Assembly: GCA_029721435.1 (NCBI GenBank)
Contig: CM056592.1
Location: 30,993,111-31,057,110 of the forward strand
DNA: 64,000 nt
Reading direction: 5' to 3'
Source: Gymnothorax reevesii
Taxonomy: Eukaryota > Chordata > Actinopteri > Anguilliformes > Muraenidae
A program made the position numbers and the translations under genes. Shown piece by piece: positions 45,230 to 55,164 of this stretch (its first letter is position 1; every line of letters starts with the position of its first letter). The notes under the pieces are model-generated. The model was not told where the DNA came from. It ran no database searches and was given only the letters and a program-made list of their open reading frames with translations.

Positions 45230-46618
45230 TCAAACAGGAGCAGATGAGGAAAAATCATGTGAAAGTGAGACAGAACCATCAGTGATGAATGGCTCAAAAC
45301 CCTCCATAACCGGATCAGACACAGAAGGTAGAAGATCAGGTGAACTGACCATTGATACAAGAGATTCTCTCTTTGTCAAAGCAGTTGGCTTGGTTTCTTC
45401 TCGTTGTTGTTTTTTCTTGAGAGCATAACACTCAGAAATAAGGTGACCTTGCTTTTTGCAGTAATGGCAAGACACAGAGGGTAAAAAATCAGAGGATTGC
45501 TTCTCACTGGAAGGTTTCCTTTCAGAAGTGGCCTTAGAATCATTAGAAGTGTTATTAGAAGTAGTCTTGGACTGAAACTTGCTTTGAAATTTTGAACAAG
45601 TGGATTTCTGGACAAAAGAAGACTTGTGAGTCAATGCATAACTATCAGCTAGCGTAGAAACATCTTGCAAAGTAATGGCTTGTTTTTCTTCAAGGAAAGT
45701 CTTAATATCAGGCTGGACACACCTTTTGAATTCCTCAACCAGAATAAGTTGCCTCATTTTATCAAAATCTTTTTCAACATTCATGGAATTACACCACTGA
45801 TCAAACAACTGTTCCTTTAACCTGCCAAATTCAACATGAGTTTGACTGGCTTCCTTGCAAGAATTCCTAAATTTTTGCCTATAAGCCTCAGGGACTAATT
45901 CATAACCCTTCAGAATGGCAGATTTGACAAAATCATAATCAGCACACTGTTGGACAGATAACTGGTTATAGATTTTTCTAGCTTTCCCAGTAAGAACACT
46001 TTGTAACATCATTGTCCAATGCTCTTTTGGCCATTTCAAATTTTCAGCAATTTTTTCAAAATGGGTAAAGTATTGGTCAACATCATTTTCTAAGAAAGGA
46101 GGAACAAGTTTGATATGTTTAACCACATCAAAATGATCAGAAAGTCCAGAAGATTTTGGAACAGTACCTGCTTCTATTTTCTTCATTTCCAATTCGAACT
46201 GCATTCTTTTTTCTTCTAGTTCTTTCTCCAATCTTCTTTCTTCCATTTCTTTCTCCAACCTTCTTTCCTCCAGTTCTCTTTCCTTCTCCCTCTCCAGCCT
46301 TCTCTCCTCCAGTTCTCTTTCCTTCTCCAACCTTCTCTCTTCCAGCTCTAGTTGTTTTTGGCGCAGCTGGAATTCAAGCCTTTGCAGCTCCGTTGCAGGC
46401 ACTTCCACAGCTTTAATTAATTCTGCTGCTTCTTCCCCAAAAATATCTTCATCGATGAAGTGTTGCACCAAAATGTTGAATATTTCTTGTTTCTTCATTG
46501 ATGACTTCACATCAGATAATCCAAGGGTTGAGGCTATTTGTAGCAAGTCCTTCTTCTTTGCCAACAAAATTAATTCCTGGGTTGGAGTTTTCAAAAAACT
46601 TTCCACATCAAAAGTCAT
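45230..46618 (-). CDS. gag with SCAN-like capsid and zinc knuckle
   Basis: The 462-residue frame starts MTFDVESFLKTPTQELILLA and has three regions. First is a SAP-like N-terminus, and at residues about 95-150 a highly charged coiled coil of repeated EERRLEKE. Second, at residues about 195-326, is a helical capsid region with LTGKARKIYNQLSVQQCADY, AILKGYELVPEAYRQKFR and LKEQLFDQWCNSM, which looks like the SCAN domain; published work derives SCAN from the capsid of Gmr1-like elements. Third is a CCHC knuckle CHYCKKQGHLISEC near residue 382. It ends at a TGA immediately before the protease. The frame is otherwise open. Confidence 0.88.
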   Translation of the reverse strand: MTFDVESFLKTPTQELILLAKKKDLLQIASTLGLSDVKSSMKKQEIFNILVQHFIDEDIFGEEAAELIKAVEVPATELQRLEFQLRQKQLELEERRLEKERELEERRLEREKERELEERRLEKEMEERRLEKELEEKRMQFELEMKKIEAGTVPKSSGLSDHFDVVKHIKLVPPFLENDVDQYFTHFEKIAENLKWPKEHWTMMLQSVLTGKARKIYNQLSVQQCADYDFVKSAILKGYELVPEAYRQKFRNSCKEASQTHVEFGRLKEQLFDQWCNSMNVEKDFDKMRQLILVEEFKRCVQPDIKTFLEEKQAITLQDVSTLADSYALTHKSSFVQKSTCSKFQSKFQSKTTSNNTSNDSKATSERKPSSEKQSSDFLPSVSCHYCKKQGHLISECYALKKKQQREETKPTALTKRESLVSMVSSPDLLPSVSDPVMEGFEPFITDGSVSLSHDFSSSAPV

Positions 46619-46675
46619 GATTGCTGGTTTTTAAACTAGTCCAAAGATTTAAAATAATAATCTTCGGTGAATCCA

Positions 46676-46693
46676 ATCTCGGTGGAACCTCCA
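46676..46693 (-). other. Primer-binding site, tRNA-Gln
   Basis: The plus strand reads ATCTCGGTGGAACCTCCA, which from memory equals the 3' end of vertebrate tRNA-Gln including CCA. The minus strand is therefore its complement, three bases from the 5' LTR. No tRNA body is present, so it is not a tRNA gene. Confidence 0.85.
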
Positions 46694-46696
46694 ATT

Positions 46697-47157
46697 TGTT
46701 ATGACTTGGAAAAATCACAACAAAGAAAACTGGCCAGTACAACTAAAACAAATTTATTCTTTACAAAAAAAGTTGTACAAAAATTATCATCTATTTAAAT
46801 TCTCTAATAACACTCTGCCACTATTTAACTGTTGCCAAAACAAAACTCTGGTCTGCTCTCTTCTGCTGTCTGCTCTCTTTGTTGTCAGTCTCTGCTGTGC
46901 TTAAAATCACAGCCTTTTTATAGTCTAGCAACCTTCCAGAAAGATCCACAGGATTCTAGGGAAATCCCGCCCCCTCCAAGCAGGAAAGTGCCAGAAGCTT
47001 CTAGAAATTACTAGACTTTTCTTAATGATTTTACAAACACGCCACCAGATGGTGCCAATGAACAAAATAAATATAGCTGACCAGCAAGGCAGCAAAACAG
47101 CATGTAACAAACTTCATTTACAAATGGAATATAATGCTGTTCAAAATTATCATACAT

Positions 47158-47161
<4 letters not shown>
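46697..47161 (-). repeat. 5' LTR of the Gmr1-like element
   Basis: It is 465 bp, identical to the 3' LTR except for one base, and has the same TGTTATG/CATAACA ends. Confidence 0.95.

Positions 47162-47232
<71 letters not shown>
47162..47232. repeat. (TA)n microsatellite, right part
   Basis: The TA run resumes at the base after the LTR. An ATAT target duplication is compatible but cannot be delimited within the repeat. Confidence 0.9.
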
Positions 47233-47236
<4 letters not shown>

Positions 47237-50200
47237 CATATATATAACCACAATTCAATATGGTAAAATCTTTGGTGATTGTCAAATTTGCCTTGCTGAT
47301 TTAAAGTTGGTATCATAAAATGTTAATGAAGTGAAAGACGATATATAAGGCTGTGGAAAGATGTGGAAAGATAAAGCTGTTCCACCTTTTGACTTTACAT
47401 CTTCAATACTGAAGGCTTTTTTTACAATTATGTGGGGCTTTATTTTAACAAATGAAAGCACATTCGAGTGCAGCTTTACACTCCTAGAGCGTAAAATAAA
47501 CACTGAATCAAAAAATGAGCAAACCGAGGGATAGATAGATAGATAAATAAATACAGTAAATAAATAAATAATGGCCTTTTAGGTACCAATACAGTTTTGG
47601 TGCTTATTTGGGTACCAGACTGGATATTGAAATGTTGCTTCATTAGAATTAAAACAGAAGAAAAGGGAAGATGATCATGTTTAAATGCAAGAGCACAATA
47701 ATGCAAGAAAACTCGAGTTGAACAGATGCATGATTGAGTATCCGGTGTGGATTCAACTCCAGTTGAAATTATTTTCTTTCGACTCATTTTCCGAGGTCTG
47801 TGGTCTGATTACATGTGATGAAAGTAACTAGAGCTCTTAAATGAAAAGTATCTTTTTTTCACCTTTAAAATAAACAAAAAATAAATAAATTGCCCTTCAT
47901 ATTTTAAATTTGAAAGTACAATATTCAATTTTGGTACTCAATACCAGAGAGGATGAAGTGGCTTACGATATTTTAATTTTGGTCCTCTTTGAAGTCAACC
48001 TTTAGATGTAGTAATAATTAAAATAATTGGCCGATCAGGGTGAGTTGAGTCCGGGTATTTGGGCCAAGCTGTCACATAAATCGACTCATTATAGAAATCA
48101 CTGAAAAGTCATTGTGGTTTCATACTGGTTTCTGATACTAGGAAATGCTGATAAATTATATAAAATACGTATCAACCAAATGCTATTGCAAACTGATAAT
48201 TATACACGACACTGCAGAAGTTTTTTGCATGCTCTGTGCAAGCTCATTTTCACTTTATATGGGAGCAATTTATATCTGTGTGAATAACCTGAAATGCGTA
48301 AAGGTAAGATTCAAACTGTCAAAAGAGAATGTATGATAAAAAGTCAAAATGATAAATCAAGCTGGACTGAGCCAAATTGGAAAGAAAAATCAAAAAGAGG
48401 CAACTTATAACACCAGCGTATCTGAGGGAACTTCCACCTGAGAGTTGGGAGTGAAAAAAGAACCATGTGACTGTTATGGTTAATAACATCTGTTCCCCAT
48501 GTTGTTAAAGGTGGCTAAAATGATGAATCAGATTCAGATATTATTTTTCTTTAGTAAAACAAAAGGCACTTACATTTCTGGTTTCATTGATTGAACTTTT
48601 TGGCCATAATAACATTTTGACTGGCAGGGAATACTTGCTGATTTGAAATGTTTAAACATGAATTAATTAATTAAGAATGATCAATGAATTTGCCTTGGAA
48701 CACAAAGTAATCATAGTGAATTTGAACTTAGAAAATCATCTGCAATTAGTTTCTTACAAATTAAAAGTTTTAGACAAAAAAATCAAATAATAAAAATCTA
48801 CTAATTAAAATTTCAATCCAAAGTCCCCTGAAGGAATGCTTACATATGCCAAATAAATGCAATAAATCACAAGGTGCCGGATGAATGTCAGTTTTTTCTG
48901 GGTCCTCTGGCCATAAGTCAGTTATCACCGTGTGTTTTATTTGGGTAGCAAATATATATGACATATAATCATTGGTTAACTTCGACCTTTTTTTAATTAA
49001 CCCCGAGGGCTGGATTCAATGATATCCGAGAAACCCGGATTTCAATCAAGGACAAGATTTGACGCTTAATATGGGCAATACTGCCATCTTGAGTACAATA
49101 TTGGAAACAATATTTCAAAAATCTCACAAAAAGTCCACAAGATGAGGTTATTTGGGCTGAATGGAGTTTCTGGGGATCACTGATGTAAAGGGAGAAGATA
49201 TCAAGGAAATGTTAGAAAAGGGATTTGGGGGAAGTGGGAATCAGATATCCCCCTGAATAGTTTTGTTTAGTTGCCATTAATTGAGTAGGATTGGGAGTTC
49301 AGTCGAGATGAAAAGCAGTTATAAACATTTAATAAACTACCTGAGGGAAACGGGGTTAATGGAGAGAATTTGTTTTTTTTTTGTCTGCCAATCTACTGCT
49401 CCATATTCCAGTCCGGTAGGTGGCGGTAGTGCACGCTTAATTTGGTACAAAGAAATTAACCCCACAAGAAGAAGTTGTTCCTGAAGGAGAAGTCGCGCTA
49501 TGAAGGGATTACGGGGTCTCAGCAATTTTTCCGTAAGATCTGAATTTGTTTCTCAGTGTTTTACGACAGATTTGTCCCCGTTTTTTCCTACAGTACCACA
49601 TGCATACGGGTTCGGTGAAAGTAGCATTTTAGTAATTTAGTACCCGCGAATGAAGTCGGCCCGGTATGGTCAGGGGCAACAACTGCATCTGTCAGCTAAC
49701 GTTAACTCGATAGCCACTCGCCGGCGTTTTGCTAACGTTATGTGTTGTACTATCAAGTGTAGCCATGCTGACGAAGAACTTTAGGCTATTTCCGTAATAT
49801 GTTGCTTGCTGAATGATGTCATGTTTTCAAGAATTAGAATACAAGGTCCAATGTACTGTAACTTGACCGTAACCCATTGAAGGTCATTATGAGTAGCTAA
49901 GTTACATTAACCTGAGGTCCGTTCGCTACCCATCTAGCTTGTTGGATAATCCATTGGCTCGTAGAGAAAATAAAGCGTAGCTGGCTAAGATTTTAGCGAA
50001 CGGTCTTATGTCTTATAAGTCACTCAGATAAGTCGCTCTGCGTGTCGGACCGATGCATTCAAGGTTAAGGTTTTCGGCTGCTCTCAGATGTTTGCTTGGG
50101 CTTGGTGACGTTAAAGACGTCGGTTTTCAGTTTGCTGTCAGCAACGTTATCACGTATCAGCTAACTTCACATCAGTTGCTGTCCTCAGGATAACTTAAGC

Positions 50201-50285
50201 TAAAACTCGAACGTTGACGGTTTGTTCGGCCTAAGTCGATGTCATCTGATCTTCTGTTTTCATTTGATGAAGATTAAGGGTTCTT
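47233..50285. other. No gene recognised
   Basis: AT-rich sequence without credible exons to about 49.3 kb. From about 49.37 kb a common fish repeat tail (GGTAGGTGGCGGTAGTGCAC ... AAGAAGAAG) appears. From about 49.6 to 50.2 kb the sequence is richer in CpG, with no ORF I can name. Confidence 0.35.
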
Positions 50286-50875
50286 GGCTCATTCCGTGTC
50301 AATTGGACTAACCTTCCCGGATGACCATCTCCGAATTTCTTCCTACTTTGATATGTCATTTATCAATGTGTCTGAAGTACTCTCCCCAAATATTTAATCA
50401 AAATTCAATATAGTCCTCGAGTTTAAGGCCTGTAAGTGGGAGGTGGGGGGGGGGGTCTGTGCTCCTGAACAAATCCTTATTTGTGGACCATTTTGGGAGG
50501 GCTGCCATGAGAAATCCAAAAGTGGTACAGGTTTACGTTTAATTACGCAAGTAGTACTACTTATTGAGACCAGGGAGAAAATATAAAATCATACCCCTTA
50601 TGTCATGGGCTGATGCACCGAGGCTCGGAAAACAGGAAGAAATCAATGGGCCATAACAAATTTTAAATAATCAAAAATGTGTCAGAATTAGAATTCTATC
50701 TCCAGCAACTAAATCTTTGGGCTACTAATTAAGGTAGATATGGAGCTTGTATGGGCATAACAATTATTACTTAAAACACCATACAGGTGGCGCCGCTGGT
50801 GGCCAAAGTCAGCCAATTTAGTGAAATCGCCAAATTTCACTAAAGGGAGATAAGTCCAATTGACACGGAATGAGC
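50286..50875. mobile_element. MITE-like element with 24-bp inverted ends
   Basis: The left end GGCTCATTCCGTGTCAATTG plus GACT at 50286 recurs as an exact reverse complement ending at 50875. The interior is non-coding. No target duplication is clear. Confidence 0.7.
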
Positions 50876-52190
50876 CTCATCTCAGTTCTCTTAAATTGCA
50901 TCTTCGTCCCCCTCTCTTGCATCTTTTCCTTGCGTCTTAGTCTCTCCCCCCGAGGATGTATGAAGAGACGCAAGGAAACCATGCAAGGAGAAAAGAATGG
51001 AGGAAATGTTTTTGGAACTATTAAACATCGTTTCCTCTGAAGCGTCACAGGAAGTGTAGTTCGTTTCTGATGACGGGGCCCAAATTTTGGAAACATTGTA
51101 TTTTGCTTAGTGTTTTAGTTTGAAATGTTCAATTTCAGCTCAGTGAAGCACTTTATTTTTTGTTTTATATATAATAAGTGCTTTTATTGAGAGCAGTTCA
51201 GTGAAATGAAGGCAAGCATTTCTCTACACCTTATTCTTGTTTAAAAATCATTCACATTATATAAAAGTTATGGAGAGCGATGAAAAGCTGACCTTACGGC
51301 ATTAAGGCGACACAATGAGAAATTTGGGTGCACCTAATTTTTGTGTTGGTGCACCTAAAAAAAAAAAAAGTTGGGCGCATCAGTGCAACCAATGCAAAAA
51401 GTAGTGCTGCACGATTAATCTAATCGCAATTGCAATCGCGATGTCAAGCAGTGCGATTGCATAACCGCAAAAAAGGCGGCGATTTGCCATTCAATCTAAA
51501 TAAGCTGTGCTGCCAGTGAACATAACTACGTCTCCTTTAATTGTATGGAGTCTGTTGACGTTATGTCTACAAGCGCCATCCTGGGCTGATATGGACGCTT
51601 TAATGTCTTCTGTATTATGAACAGCTTTGTCATGTTGCAACTTCATAGCTGTAGCTTATGGTATAGAATGTACAGCAAAGGCTGTTTTTGATTAGCATGT
51701 ATTCAGTTAACATTGACATTTAATGTGACATCTTATAGCTATGGGGTCTATTCTCCCATGCGCATAAGTCAAAAAAAGCGCGTAGCTACTCGCTTTTCAG
51801 CCTAAGCTTATTCTCCCCTTGACTTAAGTCTGTACATTACACACCCCGAAGGCAGTTACGCGCTTGGGGCGGAGCAAGGCCAAAATTGGGGCGTTTCCGG
51901 GCGTTTCTCGGGCAAAAAATGCTTACGCGTATTCTCCCCCCGACTTGCACGCTTTTTCTGTTAAGCGCTTTTGAGGGCTGTATTAAGGTCAAGCGCCAAC
52001 ATAAGGTGAAATGGAATATTGTGTTTGATGTCAGTTATAGGCCGGATTTTAACATTAATTTTATTTTATTTAACATGGTAAATTTAAATTACAAACTCAT
52101 TACAAACAATTACAAACATACCATTGATCATCGGGATCACAACTGTGCTGTCGGTCCTGGCATCTGGGTCGTTCCAGAGAGTGGCTGGTG
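50876..52190. other. No gene seen; repeat fragments
   Basis: A hAT/MITE-like stretch with TGCTGCACGATTAATCTAAT lies near 51403. A repeat with TATTCTCCC motifs at 51745, 51810 and 51930 may belong to the Harbinger element that follows. Confidence 0.35.
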
Positions 52191-52249
52191 ATGTCATGCA
52201 CATATCACAGGCGTCTGTGTCAAGTGTCTGACACAGTTAGTTGACGTTA

Positions 52250-52830
52250 TACTGCACCACATCAGCCACTTAAAGTTCCCCAAAACACCAGCTGAAAGAT
52301 GGAGAGTTAAGGGGGGTTCTACTGGGTCGCCAGGTTCCCCATTGTTGTGGGAGCCATTGATTGTACGCGCGTTGCAATCAGAATCCCTTCCACTAATAAG
52401 AATATGTACAGAGACCGTTGACGTCGGCACAGCATTAATGTTCAGGTTGTGTGCGATCATGATACGCGCCAAATTCCCCAGCTCGATCCATGACGCCTAT
52501 GTACTGCGCAACTGCTCGAAATGCCAAAAAATACAATAAATATTTTAAACCATATTAAGCTTGTTTCCAGTATCTATCACAGTGATACTTTGAGTATAGG
52601 CAAATTAAAATGACCATTTTAGGTAACCCTCCTTCATCTGTTTCCACTCCCAAGTTCTTCTCCATGCACTTCCACTGCAGAAAGAGTGGAGCCAACTCCT
52701 CCTCCAGTGCAGTGAAATGCACCGGAGATGATGGTTGCCCACTACCTGTTGCGTACACACTTCTGCGATGTGCAGAGAGCCTGGCTTTCGCCCCACAGAT
52801 TTTTCTGCGTGCGGGTAAGAATCCTTAGTT
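52250..52830. mobile_element. PIF/Harbinger transposase and Myb-like remnants
   Basis: On the plus strand at 52343-52535 a frame reads GAIDCTRVAIRIPSTNKNMY and, after an in-frame TGA, HSINVQVVCDHD. These are the first and second catalytic Asp blocks of Harbinger transposases; a further TGA follows. On the minus strand, 52758-52560 encodes ATGSGQPSSPVHFTALEEEL, resembling the Myb-like partner. The opposed gene order fits the superfamily. All copies are dead. Confidence 0.65.
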
Positions 52831-52839
52831 TAAGGATTA

Positions 52840-53491
52840 AGCGGAGTGCTCTGGCAGGGGTGTAAGGTCTGAACAGTCTCTGGATGTAGGCTGGAGCTGT
52901 TTTGTTGACTCCCTGATTGGCTAGCACCAAAGTCTTGAATTTGATGTGAGCAGCAACAGGGAGCCAGTGGAGCTTTGTGAGCAGGGGCGTGACGTGGGAG
53001 TGTCTTGGGAGGTTGTGGACCAGGCGAGCTGCAGCGTTCTGGATGAGCTGCAGGGGTCTGATGGCAGATGCTGGGAGGCCGGCGAGGAGGGAGTTGCAGT
53101 AGTCCAGGCAGGAGAGGATCAGTGCTTGGACTAGGAGCTGCGTTGAGTAGCTGGTGAGGAAGGGCCGGATTCTACGGATGTTGTAGAGGAAGAACCTGCA
53201 GGTCTGAGTCACTGCTGCGATGTTCACAGCAGAGGAGAGCCTGTCGTCAAACAGGACCCCAAGGTTCTTCACACTCCGCGAGGGGGAGATGGTGGTATCC
53301 CCCAGGGTGATGGTCAGGTCCAGGAGAGGGGTGAATGGAGCAGGGATGTAGATCATCTCCATCTTGGTTGGGTTGAGCTTGAGGTGATGGTTGTCCATCC
53401 AGCTCTGGATGTCTTGTAGGCAGGCGGAGATTCGGGTGGAGACCTGGGTATCAGGGGGAAAAGTGCTTTGCCCCTGAAAATGCGCAGTCAA
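52840..53491 (-). pseudogene. LINE reverse transcriptase C-terminal fragment
   Basis: The minus-strand frame encodes ISACLQDIQSWMDNHHLKLN, VKNLGVLFDDRLS, LDYCNSLLAGLPASAIRPLQ and LHWLPVAAHIKFKTLVLA. These are the thumb and C-terminal region common to several fish LINE clades. It lacks the catalytic part and its 5' end, as expected for a 5'-truncated insertion, and lies directly against the Harbinger remnant. Confidence 0.75.
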
Positions 53492-53999
53492 TGTACTGAA
53501 TTGCTGTTGAGGGGCACGTCACTTGCGTCACTTACTGAAATTTAGCTGTCACACAAATCTTTTTTGTGCGCAAGAATAAATAAATATTCAGTGAACTAAC
53601 AATGCGGACATCCTCACTGAGAAAAAAGTTTGGCGGTATAAGATCAGGCGTGCTTTGCTTTCTGCTTTACTCTTATGTAATAGATAGTCTACTTATCATT
53701 CTACTGTGCTTAAAGGAAGGGAGTATCATGCCACATATTTTATTTTAGCAAGTGAAGATTGAGTCATTTATTTTGCTTATTTTGAGATCTTACGGAAGTA
53801 TTCAACATTTTGAATGGTTTTCAATGAAGACTGCAAAAGTTGCTAACTTTGTTTTTTACAGAGTAAATGGGAAGCAAAGTTACCCATCTCCCCTTTTTCT
53901 GTGCGTTTTGTTGATTTGAAAACGGATCCGATCTGTGATTTCAAAGTGATATGATCCGATCCCTGAATTTTCAGTTTCGTTGCACCCTGTATTACAGCG
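53492..53999. other. No gene seen
   Basis: AT-rich sequence. A GATCCGATC-containing motif pair near 53925-53960 resembles a MITE end seen near 25640. Confidence 0.35.
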
Positions 54000-54200
54000 A
54001 GCTGATGTCGTCACTGACTGACGTCACGGCTTTGAGCTGGTGGTGTGCTGGGAGGGCTGTTTTTATGCGTCCTCGCTCACAGCACCTCAGTGATCCCTCC
54101 TCGCTCCTCTCACCAGAAATGCGTGCTTTTAGATGGCCGGCAAGATGGCGGATCCGCTGCAGCTTCCGGTCCAGCTGAAGAAAGATGAGCAAGGAAATGA
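54000..54200 (+). promoter_or_regulatory. uqcrc2: Candidate uqcrc2 promoter / first-exon region
   Basis: A perfect CRE, TGACGTCA (54019-54026), and a YY1-type AAGATGGCGG (54142-54151) lie about 600-700 bases before the first recognised uqcrc2 exon. YY1 motifs at this kind of position are common at start sites of nuclear genes for mitochondrial proteins. An Arg-rich reading from ATG 54120 (MRAFRWPARWRIRCSF) resembles a presequence but has no good donor. The true exon 1 is not resolved. Confidence 0.4.
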
Positions 54201-54740
54201 AAATAAGCGAATTGAGATGCATCCTGTGTTACAGTATTTGAGTCCGGATGGCTAAGAAGTGTATTTATTTGTCTTGGTCATTTTAAGAAACAACTCACTT
54301 GGATTAAGCAAAGCTGTTTTCAGTGGGCGCATTGGCTTGCATATGTTATAGTTAGATTTGTTTAAAGTGCTCTGGTGAAGGGATCTTGAAATGGCAGCGG
54401 TGGTTTTGAAGCACTGAGTATTAGTTTGTGGCTGGTTTTAGTGTAGATCTGGTACCAATGTTTTGTTTTACTGTGAGCGCCGCATTTGTACTCTTGGAAT
54501 GCATTTGCAGACCAACCATGATGGAATTAACAGAATCAAAGCATTCTCACACATCTTATCTGAAATATTAAACAAGCGCAGGTTTGTCCCAACTCTATGT
54601 AAGGCCTGAAAATGCATTTTACTGAAGCTGCTCTTCCTCAAATGAGCTGCATGAGAATGGGTTGCTCCCATAGACAGTTTGACCCACATGCCTGCTCACA
54701 GCCCGTTCTGCTGTCATTCTCTGTGCTTTGTGTTTGACAG

Positions 54741-54815
54741 AGGAGACTGTATGCGGCTCAGGCGGCACATAAGCTGGATGCCGCTTCCCCTGCTCGCCCC
54801 GCACAGGAAGTTCAG
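54741..54815 (+). CDS. uqcrc2: uqcrc2 exon 2 (first exon recognised)
   Basis: UQCRC2 is the core-2 subunit of mitochondrial complex III (inner membrane, matrix side), an M16-family protein without protease activity. This 75-bp exon reads RRLYAAQAAHKLDAASPARP then AQEVQ, the end of the presequence and the mature N-terminus typical of fish orthologues. The acceptor TTTGACAG ends at 54740, the donor is GTAGGC at 54816, and the phase is 0 on both sides. The exon number assumes one upstream coding exon. Confidence 0.85.
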
Positions 54816-54875
54816 GTAGGCTCATGCAGACAATGCAATTTTTTAATGCACAAAAAGACACTATAGTTAAGTTTT

Positions 54876-55140
54876 ATTATCCCCCGCCAGGCAGGGGCCG
54901 AAGGGGGATTATGCCTTGGCGATGTCCGTCCGTCTGCACGTCCCAGGAAGGGTGCCCATGTTCTGAAATCAACTCCTCCCATATTTTTTGAGGGATTTTT
55001 CTGAAACATTACAAAAATAATTAACCTATACTGGTTATGCGCATAATGCATTTTCGTTGCGCTGAGCTCATATTTAAGAGCTACTGCCTTATATGTTAAA
55101 TAGTGACTTATTGTATATCCTTGGGAGGGTACTTATATTC
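54876..55140. repeat. Dispersed repeat end (CCCCCGCC…GTCCGTCCGTC)
   Basis: TATTATCCCCCGCCAGGCAG and GATGTCCGTCCGTCTG recall the start of an element at 63925-64000 (CCCCCCCGGCATA…GTCCGTCCGTCG). Both are probably ends of the same repeat family. Confidence 0.5.
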
Positions 55141-55164
55141 TGAATGTAAGGGTTCTTATGTTAT

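Larger units (their letters stand above)
41268..47161 (-). mobile_element. Gmr1-type Gypsy LTR retrotransposon, almost complete
   Basis: Two 465-bp LTRs bound 4,964 bp of internal sequence on the minus strand: primer-binding site, gag, protease, integrase, reverse transcriptase/RNase H, polypurine tract. Integrase before reverse transcriptase is the Ty1/copia-like order known in the Gmr1 group of deuterostome Gypsy elements. The LTRs differ at one position by eye (G/A in CTCTAATGACAC versus CTCTAATAACAC). Each LTR has the inverted ends TGTTATG/CATAACA. The insertion is recent, yet pol is interrupted by two nonsense codons. Confidence 0.93.

Noticed and set aside
46676..46693. Possible tRNA-Gln gene
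   Set aside because: Only the last 18 bases of the tRNA are present, next to an LTR. It is a primer-binding site.
54135..54200. ORF starting ATGGCCGGCAAGATGGCGGA as a protein start
   Set aside because: It does not resemble a UQCRC2 presequence or another gene I know, and has no evident donor. The AAGATGGCGG is better read as a YY1-type promoter motif.
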